Below, in pieces: positions 1 to 13,554 of a stretch of DNA of 49,706 nucleotides; the stretch's first letter is position 1, and every line of letters begins with the position of its first letter. Made by a program: the position numbers and the translations under genes. Source of the DNA: an uncultured Actinomycetes bacterium (GTDB lineage: Bacteria; Actinomycetota; Acidimicrobiia; Acidimicrobiales; Microtrichaceae); contig CAIQNH010000043.1 of assembly GCA_903873135.1 (NCBI GenBank), positions 1 to 49,706 on the forward strand, read 5' to 3'. Below the pieces are notes generated by a model, which ran no database searches, was not told the origin of the DNA, and was given only the letters and a program-made list of their open reading frames with translations.

Positions 1-356
1 CCGGCTGCGGACACCGACGTCACCGACTGCAGCAGCCGCTCCAGGCAGTCCTCGGCGAAGCCGACGTCGTGCGGACAGAGGCCGACCCACTCGCCGTCGT
101 CCGGACGGTCCAGGAATCGCAGGAGTCCCACGTTGGCACCCGGACCGAACCCGGCGTTCCGGCCGGCGGACACCACCTCGACGGCGTGCTCCCCGTCGAG
201 CGCGTCCTCGAGCCGCTGCCGGTTCGGAGGCGTCGAGCCGTTGTCGACCACGGTCACGCGGACCGGCACCCGGTCGCGGACCAGTCGCCGAACCGTCTCG
301 ACGCAGCGGTCCGGCTGGTTCCAGTGGACCACGACGACGCGCAGCGCCTCCGGCAC
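1..356 (-). CDS. Family 2 glycosyltransferase, N-terminal part (runs off left edge)
   Basis: About 118 residues of a protein that continues beyond the window. The start is like a GT-A fold, family 2 nucleotide-sugar transferase: a beta strand (LRVVVVHWNQ), then VVDNGST at about residues 39-45, then the NAGFGPGANVGL segment typical of rhamnosyl/galactofuranosyl-type transferases that act on cell-wall or exopolysaccharide. The GTG start lies 10 bases after the gltD stop, so it may be read from the gltBD transcript. The acceptor-side domain and any membrane segments are outside the window, so donor and acceptor cannot be named. Confidence 0.8.
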   Translation of the reverse strand, partial: MPEALRVVVVHWNQPDRCVETVRRLVRDRVPVRVTVVDNGSTPPNRQRLEDALDGEHAVEVVSAGRNAGFGPGANVGLLRFLDRPDDGEWVGLCPHDVGFAEDCLERLLQSVTSVSAA

Positions 357-366
357 GATCGGGACG

Positions 367-1836
367 TCAGACCAGGGGTCGGTCGCCGGGGCGGACGGGG
401 CTGGGAAGATCCGTCTCACCCATCAGCGTGCGGTCGACGGCGGCGGCACAGGACCGTCCCTCGGCGATCGCCCAGACGATGAGGCTCTGCCCCCGTCCCG
501 CATCACCACAGACGAACACGCCGTCGACGCTGGTCCCCCACTCGTCGTCCCGGGCCACGTTGCCCCGGGCGTCGAGCTCGACGCCCAGCTGCTCGAGGAG
601 GCCCGGCCGTTCGGGGCCGACGAAGCCCATGGCGAGGAACACCAGGTCGGCATCGATCACCCGCTCGCTGCCGTCGACCGGCACGAACCCCGGTCGTCCG
701 TCGACCTCGCCCTGCTCCACGTCGACCACCCGGAGGCCCGCGAGTCGACCTTCGCCGTCGTCGACGAACTCGACCGTGTTCACCGAGTAGATCCGCTCGC
801 CGCCCTCCTCGTGGGCCGAGGACGTCCGGTAGACCATCGGCCACGTCGGCCACGGGTTGACGTCGGGCCGCTCCTCCGGTGGCCGCGGCATGATCTCGAA
901 CTGGGCGACGTGCGAGGCGCCCTGACGGTGGGCGGTCCCGAGGCAGTCGGCACCGGTGTCGCCGCCGCCGATGATGACCACCCGCTTGCCGCCGGCGTGG
1001 ATCGGCACCTCGTCGACCCCGAGGTCACCCTCCTGGGCCCGGTTCGCCCACGGCAGGTACTCCATGGCCTGGTGCACCCCCTCGAGGTCCCGTCCGGGGA
1101 TCGGCAGGTCCCGCCACGCCGTGGATCCAGTGGCCACGACGACCGCATCGAACTCACGCTGCAGTTCCTCGACGCCCAGGTCGACGCCCACGTCCACACC
1201 GGTCCGGAACTCCGTCCCCTCGGCACGCATCTGGGCCAGGCGTCGGTCGAGGACCCGCTTCTCCATCTTGAACTCGGGGATCCCGTAGCGGAGCAGTCCC
1301 CCGATCCGGTCGGCCCGCTCGAAGACCACCACGTGGTGGCCGGCCCGTGTCAGCTGCTGGGCGGCCGCCAGCCCCGCCGGCCCGGACCCGATCACGGCGA
1401 CGCTCCGACCCGTCAGCTGGTTCGGCCGGACCGGTGTCACCCACCCCTCGGCCCAGGCCCGGTCGATGATCGACACCTCGACCTGCTTGATCGTGACCGG
1501 ATCGGCGTTGATCCCCAGCACGCAGGCCGCCTCGCACGGAGCGGGGCAGAGTCGGCCCGTGAACTCCGGGAAGTTGTTGGTGGCGTGGAGGCGGTCGATG
1601 GCCCGCCGCCACTCGTCCCGGTAGACCATGTCGTTCCAGTCCGGGATGATGTTGCCGAGCGGACAGCCGTTGTTGCAGAACGGGATGCCGCAGTCCATGC
1701 ACCGGCTGGCCTGCTGCTCGATCGCCCCCGGCTCGAACTCCTCGTACACCTCACGCCAGTCCAGGAGCCGGACCGGAACGGGCCGTCGACCCGGCAGCGA
1801 TCGGTCGTGCTTCAGGAACCCTCGTACGTCACCCAC
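367..1836 (-). CDS. gltD: Glutamate synthase small (beta) subunit
   Basis: 489 residues, the usual length of GltD. It supplies electrons from NADPH to the large subunit for converting glutamine plus 2-oxoglutarate into two glutamates. Cys46, Cys49, Cys54 and Cys58 (CMDCGIPFCNNGCP) and Cys97, Cys101 and Cys105 provide the N-terminal iron-sulfur ligands. An FAD-binding GSGPAGLAAA motif follows near residue 150, and a second dinucleotide motif (IGGGDTGADC) near residue 290 is for NADPH. The GTG start is 12 bases after the gltB stop, so the two subunits are surely co-transcribed. A cytoplasmic enzyme of central nitrogen assimilation. Confidence 0.96.
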   Translation of the reverse strand: MGDVRGFLKHDRSLPGRRPVPVRLLDWREVYEEFEPGAIEQQASRCMDCGIPFCNNGCPLGNIIPDWNDMVYRDEWRRAIDRLHATNNFPEFTGRLCPAPCEAACVLGINADPVTIKQVEVSIIDRAWAEGWVTPVRPNQLTGRSVAVIGSGPAGLAAAQQLTRAGHHVVVFERADRIGGLLRYGIPEFKMEKRVLDRRLAQMRAEGTEFRTGVDVGVDLGVEELQREFDAVVVATGSTAWRDLPIPGRDLEGVHQAMEYLPWANRAQEGDLGVDEVPIHAGGKRVVIIGGGDTGADCLGTAHRQGASHVAQFEIMPRPPEERPDVNPWPTWPMVYRTSSAHEEGGERIYSVNTVEFVDDGEGRLAGLRVVDVEQGEVDGRPGFVPVDGSERVIDADLVFLAMGFVGPERPGLLEQLGVELDARGNVARDDEWGTSVDGVFVCGDAGRGQSLIVWAIAEGRSCAAAVDRTLMGETDLPSPVRPGDRPLV

Positions 1837-1848
1837 GCTCGCTCCACG

Positions 1849-6408
<4,560 letters not shown>

Positions 6409-6519
6409 GCTGCTCCTGTGGTTCCGGTGTGGAGCAGTCGACGTTGACTGCGTCTGCGGCCTCGATGCCGCAGCGGCTGTGGTCCAGGTCCGAGGGGCGG
6501 ACGCACCAGCGGCGCCATG

Positions 6520-6548
6520 AAGATAGCCGCTCCGGCGAGGCTTCCCAA
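6520..6548 (-). promoter_or_regulatory. Promoter of gltBD
   Basis: On the minus strand TTGGGA (6548-6543) is separated by exactly 17 bases from TATCTT (6525-6520), the best -35/-10 pair I see in the window. Transcription from it would give a gltB leader of roughly 100 bases. That leader contains a 7-base-pair hairpin (CTGCGGC / GCCGCAG) at about 6461-6480. Confidence 0.55.
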
Positions 6549-6573
6549 TACGCTCCCCGCCCCCGACACGGCG

Positions 6574-6579
6574 TACCCT
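6574..6579 (+). promoter_or_regulatory. -10 element, leaderless start of capA-like gene
   Basis: TACCCT ends 6 bases before the GTG at 6586, the spacing that puts the transcription start on the initiation codon. No Shine-Dalgarno sequence is present. Confidence 0.55.
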
Positions 6580-6585
6580 GAGCCC

Positions 6586-7731
6586 GTGCCAGGGCGAGGA
6601 TCGACACACCGGCGGCCCTCGGTCGGCCGGCGGGCGACCGCCGTGGTTCCCGTCGCACTCCTCGCCGCCCTGGTCAGCGCCTGTGGCGCCGAGGCCCCCC
6701 AGTCCGCTCCGACCACGGTGCGCCCACCCGAGGGCAGCGGACAGCCCGTCCGGATCGCCTTCGGTGGGGACGCGTCGTTCGAGGGCCTCGGCTCGGCGAT
6801 CGAGGCCGATCCGACCGGCGTCATCACCGGGATCGCCCCGCTGCTGCGCGACGCCGACGTGACGGTGGTCAACCTCGAGGCGGCGCTCGGCGAGGCGGGC
6901 AGCCCCGTTCCCAAGGGCTTCAACTTCCGGGTCCCGGCGGCCGTGACCGAGACCCTCGCCGACGCCGGGGTCGACGTGGTCTCCATGGCCAACAACCACG
7001 GGCTCGACTACGGACAGGAGGGGCTCGAGGAGTCACTGCGGATCGAGGAGGTCACCGGTTTCCCCGTGATCGGTGTGGGCAGGAACGACGCCGAGGCCTA
7101 CGAGCCGTTCACCACGGAGGTGGCCGGGCAGCGCATCGGCGTCCTCGCCGCCAGCGACGTGATCGACTCGGAGCTCCGCTCCTCGTGGATCGCCACACCT
7201 GACCAGCCGGGTCTGGCCAGCGCCGAGGAACCGGAGCAGGAACGACTGGCCCGGGAGGTCGCCGCCCTCCGCGAGCAGGTCGACACCCTCGTCGTCTACC
7301 TCCACTACGGGCTCGAGAAGGAGGTGTGCCCCAACGACCGCCAGCGGGAGCTCGTCGACCTGGTGCTCGCCGCCGGCGCCGACATCGTCGTCGGGACGCA
7401 CGCACACCGCCTGCAGGGGCTCGGCTACCTGGGCGACCGGTTCGTGGCCTACGGACTCGGCAACTTCATCTTCGCCGCTCCGTCGGAGGCCGGTCGGGCC
7501 TCCGGGGTGCTGGTCGTCACGGCGACCGGCCGCCGCATCGACGGCTACGAGTGGCTGCCGGCCCGGATCGGCGACGGCGTCCCGGAACCCCTGACCGGCG
7601 ACGCCGCCGACGAGGCCGCCGCGTTGATGGACGAGCGCCGGGAGTGCGCCGGCCTCTCGACCGCCGCGACCCCCACGCCGGACACGACGCCGGAGCCGGG
7701 CGACCTGGACACCGGGGGGGCCGGAACGTGA
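6586..7731 (+). CDS. CapA-family (PGA_cap) lipoprotein
   Basis: 381 residues from the GTG at 6586, preferred over an in-frame ATG at 6517 because a -10 hexamer lies just upstream and a proper signal peptide then follows: RR-rich n-region, hydrophobic [11 protein letters not shown] and lipobox LVSAC with Cys33. The mature part matches the CapA metallophosphatase-like fold: [38 protein letters not shown] and GTHAHRLQG, with His/Asp residues in the positions expected for metal binding. Relatives take part in poly-gamma-glutamate capsule formation, but many are of unknown role and no other capsule gene is here. The C-terminal tail is Thr/Pro rich. It overlaps the next gene by 4 bases. Confidence 0.85.
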   Translation: MPGRGSTHRRPSVGRRATAVVPVALLAALVSACGAEAPQSAPTTVRPPEGSGQPVRIAFGGDASFEGLGSAIEADPTGVITGIAPLLRDADVTVVNLEAALGEAGSPVPKGFNFRVPAAVTETLADAGVDVVSMANNHGLDYGQEGLEESLRIEEVTGFPVIGVGRNDAEAYEPFTTEVAGQRIGVLAASDVIDSELRSSWIATPDQPGLASAEEPEQERLAREVAALREQVDTLVVYLHYGLEKEVCPNDRQRELVDLVLAAGADIVVGTHAHRLQGLGYLGDRFVAYGLGNFIFAAPSEAGRASGVLVVTATGRRIDGYEWLPARIGDGVPEPLTGDAADEAAALMDERRECAGLSTAATPTPDTTPEPGDLDTGGAGT

Positions 7732-9008
7732 GCCACGACGCCGACCGGGTCGCCGCCTTCATCGACGCAGCGCCCTCGCCCTTCCACGCGACCGACGTGG
7801 CCGCAGCCACGCTCCGGTGGGCCGGGTTCGCCGAACTCGACGTGGTGGGCAGGTGGGACGACGCAGCGTCCGGCCCCGCCTTCGTGCGTCGGGACGGCAG
7901 TCTGGTGGCCTGGACGGACGCCCGCGGCGGCCCTGCTGGTCCACTGCGCATCATCGGTGCCCACACCGACGCACCGGGACTGCGGATCAGGCCGAACCCC
8001 GACCGCGGCCGCCTCGGGTGGCGTCAGGTCGCCGTCGAGGTCTACGGAGGGGCCCTGTGGAACTCGTGGCTCGACCGGGACCTCCGCCTCGCCGGTCGAC
8101 TCGCCGTCGCCGACGGGACCGGGACGACGTCGGTGCTCGTGGACTCCGTCCGGGCAGTGGCCCGGGTGCCGCAACTGGCGATCCACCTCGACCGTGACGT
8201 CAACACCTCCGGGCTGCGGCTCGACCCGCAGCAGCACCTCACGCCCGTGTGGGGACTCGGCGAGGTCCGCGACGGCGACGTCCGAGCGGTCCTCGCCGAC
8301 CTGGCCGGCGTCCCGGCCTCGTCGGTCCTGGCCTGGGACGTCGGGTTCGTCGACGCCCAGGCCCCCGCCACGATCGGCGCCGACGCCTCGTTCCTCTCCG
8401 CCGGACGCCTCGACGACCTCCTCTGCGTGTGGGCCGGGCTGGACGCGCTCGTCGCCGCCGTGGGGGTCACCGGATCGTCGACCGCGGTCCTGGTGCTCGT
8501 GGACCACGAGGAGGTGGGCAGCGAGACCGCCACCGGCGCCGCCGGCGCGTGGGTCGGCCAGGTGCTCGAGCGACGCTCGGAGGCCCTCGGCGGAACGAGG
8601 ACGGACCTCCTGCGGGCGCTCGCCGGGTCCGTCTGCCTCTCCGCCGACGTGGCGCACGCCGTCCACCCGAACCATCCGGAGCGACACGACCCGGACCACC
8701 AGCTGATCGCCGGCGGTGGCCCGGCGGTGAAGTTCAACGCGAACGCCCGCTACGCCACGACGGCCGTGGGCGCCGCCTCCTTCAGCCGTGCCGCCGAGTC
8801 GGCCGGGGTGCCGGTCCAGCACTACTCCCACCGGGCCGACCTGCCCTGCGGCTCGACGATCGGGCCGCTCACCGCCGCCGGGCTCGGCGTCGAGACCGTC
8901 GACGTGGGCGCGCCGATCCTGTCGATGCACTCGGCCCGGGAGCTGGTCGCCGTCGCGGACGTCGAGCTCCTCCGACGGTCGTTCCAGGCCTGGGTCACCG
9001 CACCGTGA
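7728..9008 (+). CDS. M18 family metallo-aminopeptidase
   Basis: 426 residues, typical of the aspartyl/aminopeptidase I family. Expected zinc ligands are visible: His79 in IIGAHTDAPG, Asp in SAGRLDDLL, the DHEEVGS glutamates, Asp in SADVAHAVHP and the late His in ILSMHSARE. The conserved PHYSHR-like region appears as QHYSHRADLPCGSTIGP. Members remove N-terminal residues, often acidic ones, from peptides in the cytoplasm. GTG start in a GTGA overlap with the capA-like gene; translationally coupled on both sides. Confidence 0.93.
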   Translation: MSHDADRVAAFIDAAPSPFHATDVAAATLRWAGFAELDVVGRWDDAASGPAFVRRDGSLVAWTDARGGPAGPLRIIGAHTDAPGLRIRPNPDRGRLGWRQVAVEVYGGALWNSWLDRDLRLAGRLAVADGTGTTSVLVDSVRAVARVPQLAIHLDRDVNTSGLRLDPQQHLTPVWGLGEVRDGDVRAVLADLAGVPASSVLAWDVGFVDAQAPATIGADASFLSAGRLDDLLCVWAGLDALVAAVGVTGSSTAVLVLVDHEEVGSETATGAAGAWVGQVLERRSEALGGTRTDLLRALAGSVCLSADVAHAVHPNHPERHDPDHQLIAGGGPAVKFNANARYATTAVGAASFSRAAESAGVPVQHYSHRADLPCGSTIGPLTAAGLGVETVDVGAPILSMHSARELVAVADVELLRRSFQAWVTAP

Positions 9009-9874
9009 CCGGACCCGAGCCGCTCACGCTCGACGGCACGGGAGGTGTCCGGCTCGCGGCCGACGAGTGGCACGCCGACGGTCGGCCCACGGTGCTGCTG
9101 ATCCACGGTGGGGGCCAGACCCGTCACTCGTGGGGCGGGACGGCTGCGGCCCTGCAGGCCTCGGGTCGACGGACCGTCGCCTACGACCAGCGTGGGCACG
9201 GGACATCGGACCGGGCTCCCGACCGGGACTACGCCCACGTGCGCTTCGCCGAGGACTGCGCCGCCGTCTGCGCCGCCACCCGGGCCGTGGACGGGGTGCC
9301 ACCCATCGCCGTGGGCGCCTCGCTCGGTGGCCTCGCCGCGCTCCTCGCCGAGGGCGACCTCAGCCCCGGCAGCGTGAGCGCCCTGGTGCTCGTGGACATC
9401 ACCCCCCGCATGGAGCCCGCTGGCGTGGCCCGGATCGTCGGCTTCATGCTCGACCGCGTCGAGGACGGCTTCGAGTCGCTCGAGGACGCTGCCGCGGCGA
9501 TCGCCGCCTACCAACCGCACCGGCCGCCACCCGACGACCTGAGCGGCCTCGCCAAGAACCTCCGCCTCGACCCGGACGGCCGCTGGCGCTGGCACTGGGA
9601 CCCGGACATCTTCCTGGGCCCGACGCCGATCAACGGCGCGGCGACCGCCGGGAGGTTCGACGCTGCGGCTCGGCGCCTGGAGGTACCGACGCTGCTCATC
9701 CGTGGGCGACAGTCCGACCTCGTCAGCGTCGAGACCGCCGAGGAGTTCCTCGCGATCTGCCCGCACGCCGAGTTCGTCGACGTCAGCGAGGCGGGCCACA
9801 TGGTCGCCGGTGACCGCAACGACGTGTTCACCGACGCGGTGGTGTCGTTCCTCGACCGGCTCGACCGGAGCTGA
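9005..9874 (+). CDS. Alpha/beta hydrolase
   Basis: 289 residues with the full alpha/beta hydrolase layout: oxyanion-side LLIHGGGQTRHSW, AYDQRGHGTSD, nucleophile elbow GASLGG with Ser106, acid Asp in RGRQSDLVS and the catalytic His in EAGHMVAGD. The cap region (about residues 140-220) is rich in acidic and aromatic residues. Esterase, epoxide hydrolase or C-C hydrolase activities are all possible; the sequence does not decide. The GTG start overlaps the aminopeptidase stop by 4 bases. Confidence 0.9.
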   Translation: MTGPEPLTLDGTGGVRLAADEWHADGRPTVLLIHGGGQTRHSWGGTAAALQASGRRTVAYDQRGHGTSDRAPDRDYAHVRFAEDCAAVCAATRAVDGVPPIAVGASLGGLAALLAEGDLSPGSVSALVLVDITPRMEPAGVARIVGFMLDRVEDGFESLEDAAAAIAAYQPHRPPPDDLSGLAKNLRLDPDGRWRWHWDPDIFLGPTPINGAATAGRFDAAARRLEVPTLLIRGRQSDLVSVETAEEFLAICPHAEFVDVSEAGHMVAGDRNDVFTDAVVSFLDRLDRS

Positions 9875-9887
9875 GCTCACCACCACC

Positions 9888-10475
9888 GTGGACACGGAGA
9901 CCGCCCGACGGCTGCTCGGGGTGCCACCCGGGGCCGACGTCTCGGTGGTGCGCACCGCCTACCGGCGGCTGGTCCGCTCCACCCACCCGGACCTGACGTC
10001 CGACGCGCACGCGGCCGAGCGCACGATCGAGCTGCGTCTCGCCTACGAGCTGCTCCTCGAGGTCGCCGTCGACCCCGGGTCGACCCCCGCTGCGGCGCCA
10101 CCGACTCCCCCGCCCTACCGGGCGCCGACGACACCGCCGGCGGGACCTCCGGTGGTGGTCGAGCGTCTCGACGCCGACACCGTCGGCGTCGGGCTCCCAC
10201 CCGACGAGACCCTGCACGTCGTCCTCGAGGTGGCCCACCGGCTCGGCGACGTGGCCTACCTCGACCCGTCCACCGGACTGGTCGAGGTCGTCGTGGAGTT
10301 CCTCGACGCCCCGACCTCCTCGGTCCTGGTGCACCTCCAGGGCCGGGCCACCGGCCAGACGGAGGTGGTGTGCTCGATCGAGCCGCTGAGCGGCGGTGCG
10401 GTCCCGCCCACCGAGGCCGTCACCACCCTGCTGCACCGGACGATCCGCGAGGTCCTCGACGACCCGACCCGCTGA
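9888..10475 (+). CDS. J-domain protein
   Basis: 195 residues. Residues 1-60 are a compact J-domain: LGVPPGADVSVVRTAYRRLVRSTHPD with the HPD tripeptide at 33-35 needed to stimulate DnaK ATPase. A Pro-rich linker (about 68-90) leads to a roughly 100-residue C-terminal domain that I do not recognise; it is beta-rich and acidic. It lacks the Gly/Phe region and zinc fingers of DnaJ itself, so it is a dedicated or type III J protein. The GTG at 9888 follows the hydrolase stop by 13 bases. Confidence 0.82.
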   Translation: MDTETARRLLGVPPGADVSVVRTAYRRLVRSTHPDLTSDAHAAERTIELRLAYELLLEVAVDPGSTPAAAPPTPPPYRAPTTPPAGPPVVVERLDADTVGVGLPPDETLHVVLEVAHRLGDVAYLDPSTGLVEVVVEFLDAPTSSVLVHLQGRATGQTEVVCSIEPLSGGAVPPTEAVTTLLHRTIREVLDDPTR

Positions 10476-10477
10476 TG

Positions 10478-10491
10478 GGCCCCTCCGGGCC
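10478..10491. terminator. Possible bidirectional hairpin between convergent genes
   Basis: GGCCC-CTCC-GGGCC forms a 5-base-pair stem with a 4-base loop in the 21-base gap between the J-domain gene and the convergent aldehyde dehydrogenase gene. No U tract, so only a weak candidate. Confidence 0.3.
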
Positions 10492-10496
10492 GAGGC

Positions 10497-12044
10497 TCAG
10501 CGACCGAGACGCCGGCGCCAGGTCGATCCGAATCGCAGCCGCAGGGTCCGGATGGACAGGTCGGCCAGCCGGGCCGGCACCGGGAACCACCACGGCTCCC
10601 TGGGGGCGCGGAACCGGGTGGCCATGATCGACTTCACCTGCGTGAACTCCCGCAGGCCCTCCGCCCCGTGGACCCGGCCGATGCCCGACTCCTTGACGCC
10701 CCCGAACGGCAGCCCGGTCACGGCGTAGGAGACGATGCAGTCGTTGATGCAGACGTTGCCGGCCTCGATCCGCGCCGCCAGCTCCGCGGCCCGATCCTCG
10801 TCGGCCGACCAGACCGAGCTGTTCAGTCCGTACCGGGAGTCGTTCGCCAGGGCGACCGCCTCCTCGTCGGAGGTCGTCCGCATGATCGGGAGCACCGGGC
10901 CGAAGGTCTCCTCCCGCATCACGTCCATGGTGTGGTCGACGTCGACCAGCACCGTCGGAGCGAACCAGTAGCCGGGCCGGTCCAGTCGGCCACCGCCGAC
11001 CAGCACCCGGGCTCCCTTGGCGACGGCGTCCGCCACGTGCCGCTCCACCACCTCGACCTGCGGCGGGAACGTCATGGAACCGATGTCGCCCGAACCGGAG
11101 TCGTCCTGTCGGATCTGCTCGACCTGTCGGACGACACGCTCGACGAACTCGTCGTGGACCGACGCGTCGACGTAGACCCGCTCCACCGACATGCAGGTCT
11201 GCCCCGAGTTCTGCATGGACCCCCAGACCGCACCACGGGTCGCCCGGTCGAGGTCGGCGTCGGCCCGCACGATCATCGGGTCCTTGCCGCCCAGCTCGAG
11301 CAGGACGGGCGTCAGTCGCTCCGCAGCGGCGGCCATGACGAGCCGACCCGTGCGCGCCGAGCCGGTGAAGGCGATCTTGTCCACGCCGCCGCGCACGAGG
11401 GCGTCGCCGGTGGCGGCCCCGCCCTGGACGACCCGCACGAGCCCGGGCCACTCGTCGTCGTCGAACAACGCCCGGACCTCCTCACCGACGGTGGCCGTCA
11501 CGTCCGAGGGCTTGAGGACGACGGTGTTGCCGGCTGCGAGCGCCGTCACGACCGGGGTCATCGCCAACGTGAACGGGTAGTTCCACGGGCTGATCACGCC
11601 GACGACCCCGAGCGGCTCGTACCGCTTCCAGGCCCGCTTGTGGAGCAGGGAACCCGGGTGGACCGGCTGGTCCCGCAGCCAGCGCTCCGCGTGCTCGGCG
11701 TAGAACCCGATGGTCTCGACCACGGCCATGAGCTCGGTGGTGGCCGCCTCGGCCGGCTGCTTCCCCGTGGCGGCGCAGATGGTCTCCACCAGCTGCTCGG
11801 CACGCTCCAGGATCCGGTCACGCACCCGGAGCAGGTAGCGGGACCGATCACGGGGGGTGGCCGCCGCCCAGGACCGGGCGGCATCCCGGGCCGCAGCGAT
11901 CGACCGAGCCACCTCCTCGGGGCCGTCGACCGGGATCCGCGCCGTGGTGGCCCCGGTCCGGGGGTCCACGCAGACGAGGACCTCGCCGTGCTCCACCGCA
12001 GCGGAGTCCGGGTTGGGCGTGGGCGGAGGCTCGAGTGTGGTCAC
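10497..12044 (-). CDS. Aldehyde dehydrogenase (NAD(P)-dependent)
   Basis: 515 residues from the GTG at 12044. That start was chosen over an in-frame start at 12077 because a -10 hexamer (TAGCGT, 12057-12052) ends 7 bases upstream. ALDH superfamily motifs: VISPWNYPFT, FTGSARTG, the general-base Glu in LLELGGKDP, catalytic Cys284 in NSGQTCMS and EETFGPVLP. The C-terminus carries an extra basic tail (WFPVPARLADLSIRTLRLRF), seen in some mycobacterial and Acidimicrobial-type ALDHs and possibly membrane-associating. Substrate unknown; succinate semialdehyde or lipid-derived aldehydes are guesses. It follows the ABC1 gene on the same strand but has its own promoter. Confidence 0.92.
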   Translation of the reverse strand: MTTLEPPPTPNPDSAAVEHGEVLVCVDPRTGATTARIPVDGPEEVARSIAAARDAARSWAAATPRDRSRYLLRVRDRILERAEQLVETICAATGKQPAEAATTELMAVVETIGFYAEHAERWLRDQPVHPGSLLHKRAWKRYEPLGVVGVISPWNYPFTLAMTPVVTALAAGNTVVLKPSDVTATVGEEVRALFDDDEWPGLVRVVQGGAATGDALVRGGVDKIAFTGSARTGRLVMAAAAERLTPVLLELGGKDPMIVRADADLDRATRGAVWGSMQNSGQTCMSVERVYVDASVHDEFVERVVRQVEQIRQDDSGSGDIGSMTFPPQVEVVERHVADAVAKGARVLVGGGRLDRPGYWFAPTVLVDVDHTMDVMREETFGPVLPIMRTTSDEEAVALANDSRYGLNSSVWSADEDRAAELAARIEAGNVCINDCIVSYAVTGLPFGGVKESGIGRVHGAEGLREFTQVKSIMATRFRAPREPWWFPVPARLADLSIRTLRLRFGSTWRRRLGR

Positions 12045-12051
12045 GGCCCAG

Positions 12052-12057
12052 ACGCTA
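12052..12057 (-). promoter_or_regulatory. -10 element, leaderless start of aldehyde dehydrogenase
   Basis: TAGCGT on the minus strand ends 7 bases before the GTG at 12044. No ribosome binding site is seen. Confidence 0.55.
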
Positions 12058-12092
12058 GCGGCCGGTCGCTCGTCCACACCGGGGACGACCGC

Positions 12093-13553
12093 TCAGACCC
12101 GGAGTCGCTCCCACTCCGCCACCGCCACGCCCATCGGCGTCGACGGCTCACCGTCCACGAACGGCCACAGCTCCTCGGCGATCCGACGCCAGTTGTTCCG
12201 CGCTCCGAGGTCCCCGAAGAGCGCGAAGAGCCCCAGGTTGATCCGCTGGATGATCACCATCGACGGCGGCAGGTTGGCCGCCTTCATGATCTCGGCGTGA
12301 GGTCCCGACAGGTCGAAGAACGCCCGGACCGAGCGGGACGACCACTCGGGGGTGATCTCCAGCACCTCGTCGTCCATCACGAACTCGTAGAAGTGGCCGA
12401 AGTACTCGGCGATCTGGTCCTCGTCGACGTCGAAGGAGTCCGGCAGGATGCCGATCTCGCCGAGGATCCTGCGGTAGGCACCCAGGTCCCGGTCGAGCAC
12501 CATCGCCCGGATCATGCGTTCGAAGACCGTCACCTCGTCGTCGCTGAACCGCTTGCACAGCCCGTAGTCGAGGAACGTCACCTGTCCACCGGGCCGGAAC
12601 AGGTAGTTGCCGGGGTGTGGGTCGCCGTTGAAGGCGCGCAACCCGTAGATGCTGCCGAACGCGAACCGGTAGAGGCACTCCGCGGCGAGCTGACGCTCGT
12701 CCTCGTCCCACTCCAGCACCTCGGCGAACCTCGCACCGGTCGCCAGCTCCGTGGTGAGGACCCGGGCGCCCGACAGGGTGTCGACCACCTCGGGGACGTG
12801 GATGAAGGGGTGACCGCGGTAGTGCGCGGCGAACGTGCGTTGGTGCGCCGCCTCGATCCGGTAGTCGAGTTCCTCGACGATCCGCTCGTGGAGCTCGGCC
12901 ACGATCGGTCCCGGCTCCAGGCCGGGGAAGAGGAACGACATCACCTGGAACAACAGGTCCGTGTTCTCCAGGTCGGCAGCGATCGCGCGGTCCACCCCGG
13001 GGTACTGGACCTTGACGGCCACCTCGAGGCCCTCGTGGGTCCGCGCCCGGTGGACCTGGCCGATCGAGGCAGCGGCCAGGGGGACCGGGTCCCACTCGGC
13101 GAAGACCACGTCGGGGCGTCCGCCGAGCTCCCGGGTCACGACCTCCTCGACCAGCTCCGGGGCCATCGGCGGTGCGTCCGACTGCAGGTCCGCGAGCACC
13201 TCCCGGACCGGCTCGGGGAGGCCCTGGTCGAGGTAGCTCGCCATCTGCCCGAGCTTCATGACGGCGCCCTTCATGCCGCCGAGCATGGCGGCCACCTGCT
13301 CGGCGGTGCGGAGCTGGTACTCGGCCTCGAGCTCCTCACGGCGCTCGGGGTCGGCGACGACGGCACGGGCCCGCATGGCCACGTAGCCGGTCCCGGCCCG
13401 GGCGCCCGCCGTGGCGAGCCGCGCCGTTCGCTGGACCCGGTCGGCGGCGTCGACCGGTCCGGACCCGTCGGCACGACGGGTCGCCCACCAGAGACCGGCA
13501 CCCACCGCAGCACCGGCGGCACCGGCCGCTGCGACCCAGCGTGTGCGGCTCAC
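12093..13553 (-). CDS. ABC1/UbiB-family atypical kinase-like protein
   Basis: 486 residues. An N-terminal hydrophobic stretch (WVAAAGAAGAAVGAGLWWA) may be a membrane anchor. It is followed by the ABC1 hallmarks in order: KxGQ (MKLGQMASYLDQGLP), the Ala-rich loop replacing the Gly-rich loop (PLAAASIGQVHRA), the ATP-binding Lys in VAVKVQYPG, NGDPHPGNYLF and the metal-binding FLDYG. Bacterial UbiB members support quinone metabolism; actinobacterial ones are mostly uncharacterised. The GTG start is 1 base after the cyclophilin stop, so it is in that operon. Confidence 0.92.
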   Translation of the reverse strand: MSRTRWVAAAGAAGAAVGAGLWWATRRADGSGPVDAADRVQRTARLATAGARAGTGYVAMRARAVVADPERREELEAEYQLRTAEQVAAMLGGMKGAVMKLGQMASYLDQGLPEPVREVLADLQSDAPPMAPELVEEVVTRELGGRPDVVFAEWDPVPLAAASIGQVHRARTHEGLEVAVKVQYPGVDRAIAADLENTDLLFQVMSFLFPGLEPGPIVAELHERIVEELDYRIEAAHQRTFAAHYRGHPFIHVPEVVDTLSGARVLTTELATGARFAEVLEWDEDERQLAAECLYRFAFGSIYGLRAFNGDPHPGNYLFRPGGQVTFLDYGLCKRFSDDEVTVFERMIRAMVLDRDLGAYRRILGEIGILPDSFDVDEDQIAEYFGHFYEFVMDDEVLEITPEWSSRSVRAFFDLSGPHAEIMKAANLPPSMVIIQRINLGLFALFGDLGARNNWRRIAEELWPFVDGEPSTPMGVAVAEWERLRV

Positions 13554-13554
13554 G

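Noticed and set aside
6409-6519. Glutamine-type riboswitch in the gltB leader
   Set aside because: Only a simple hairpin is seen; I could not find the conserved sequence blocks of the known glutamine riboswitches.
6409-6999. In-frame N-terminal extension of gltB by about 197 codons
   Set aside because: The nucleophile cysteine of the glutaminase must lie near the N-terminus; the extension has no similarity, crosses the gltB promoter and overlaps the divergent capA-like gene.
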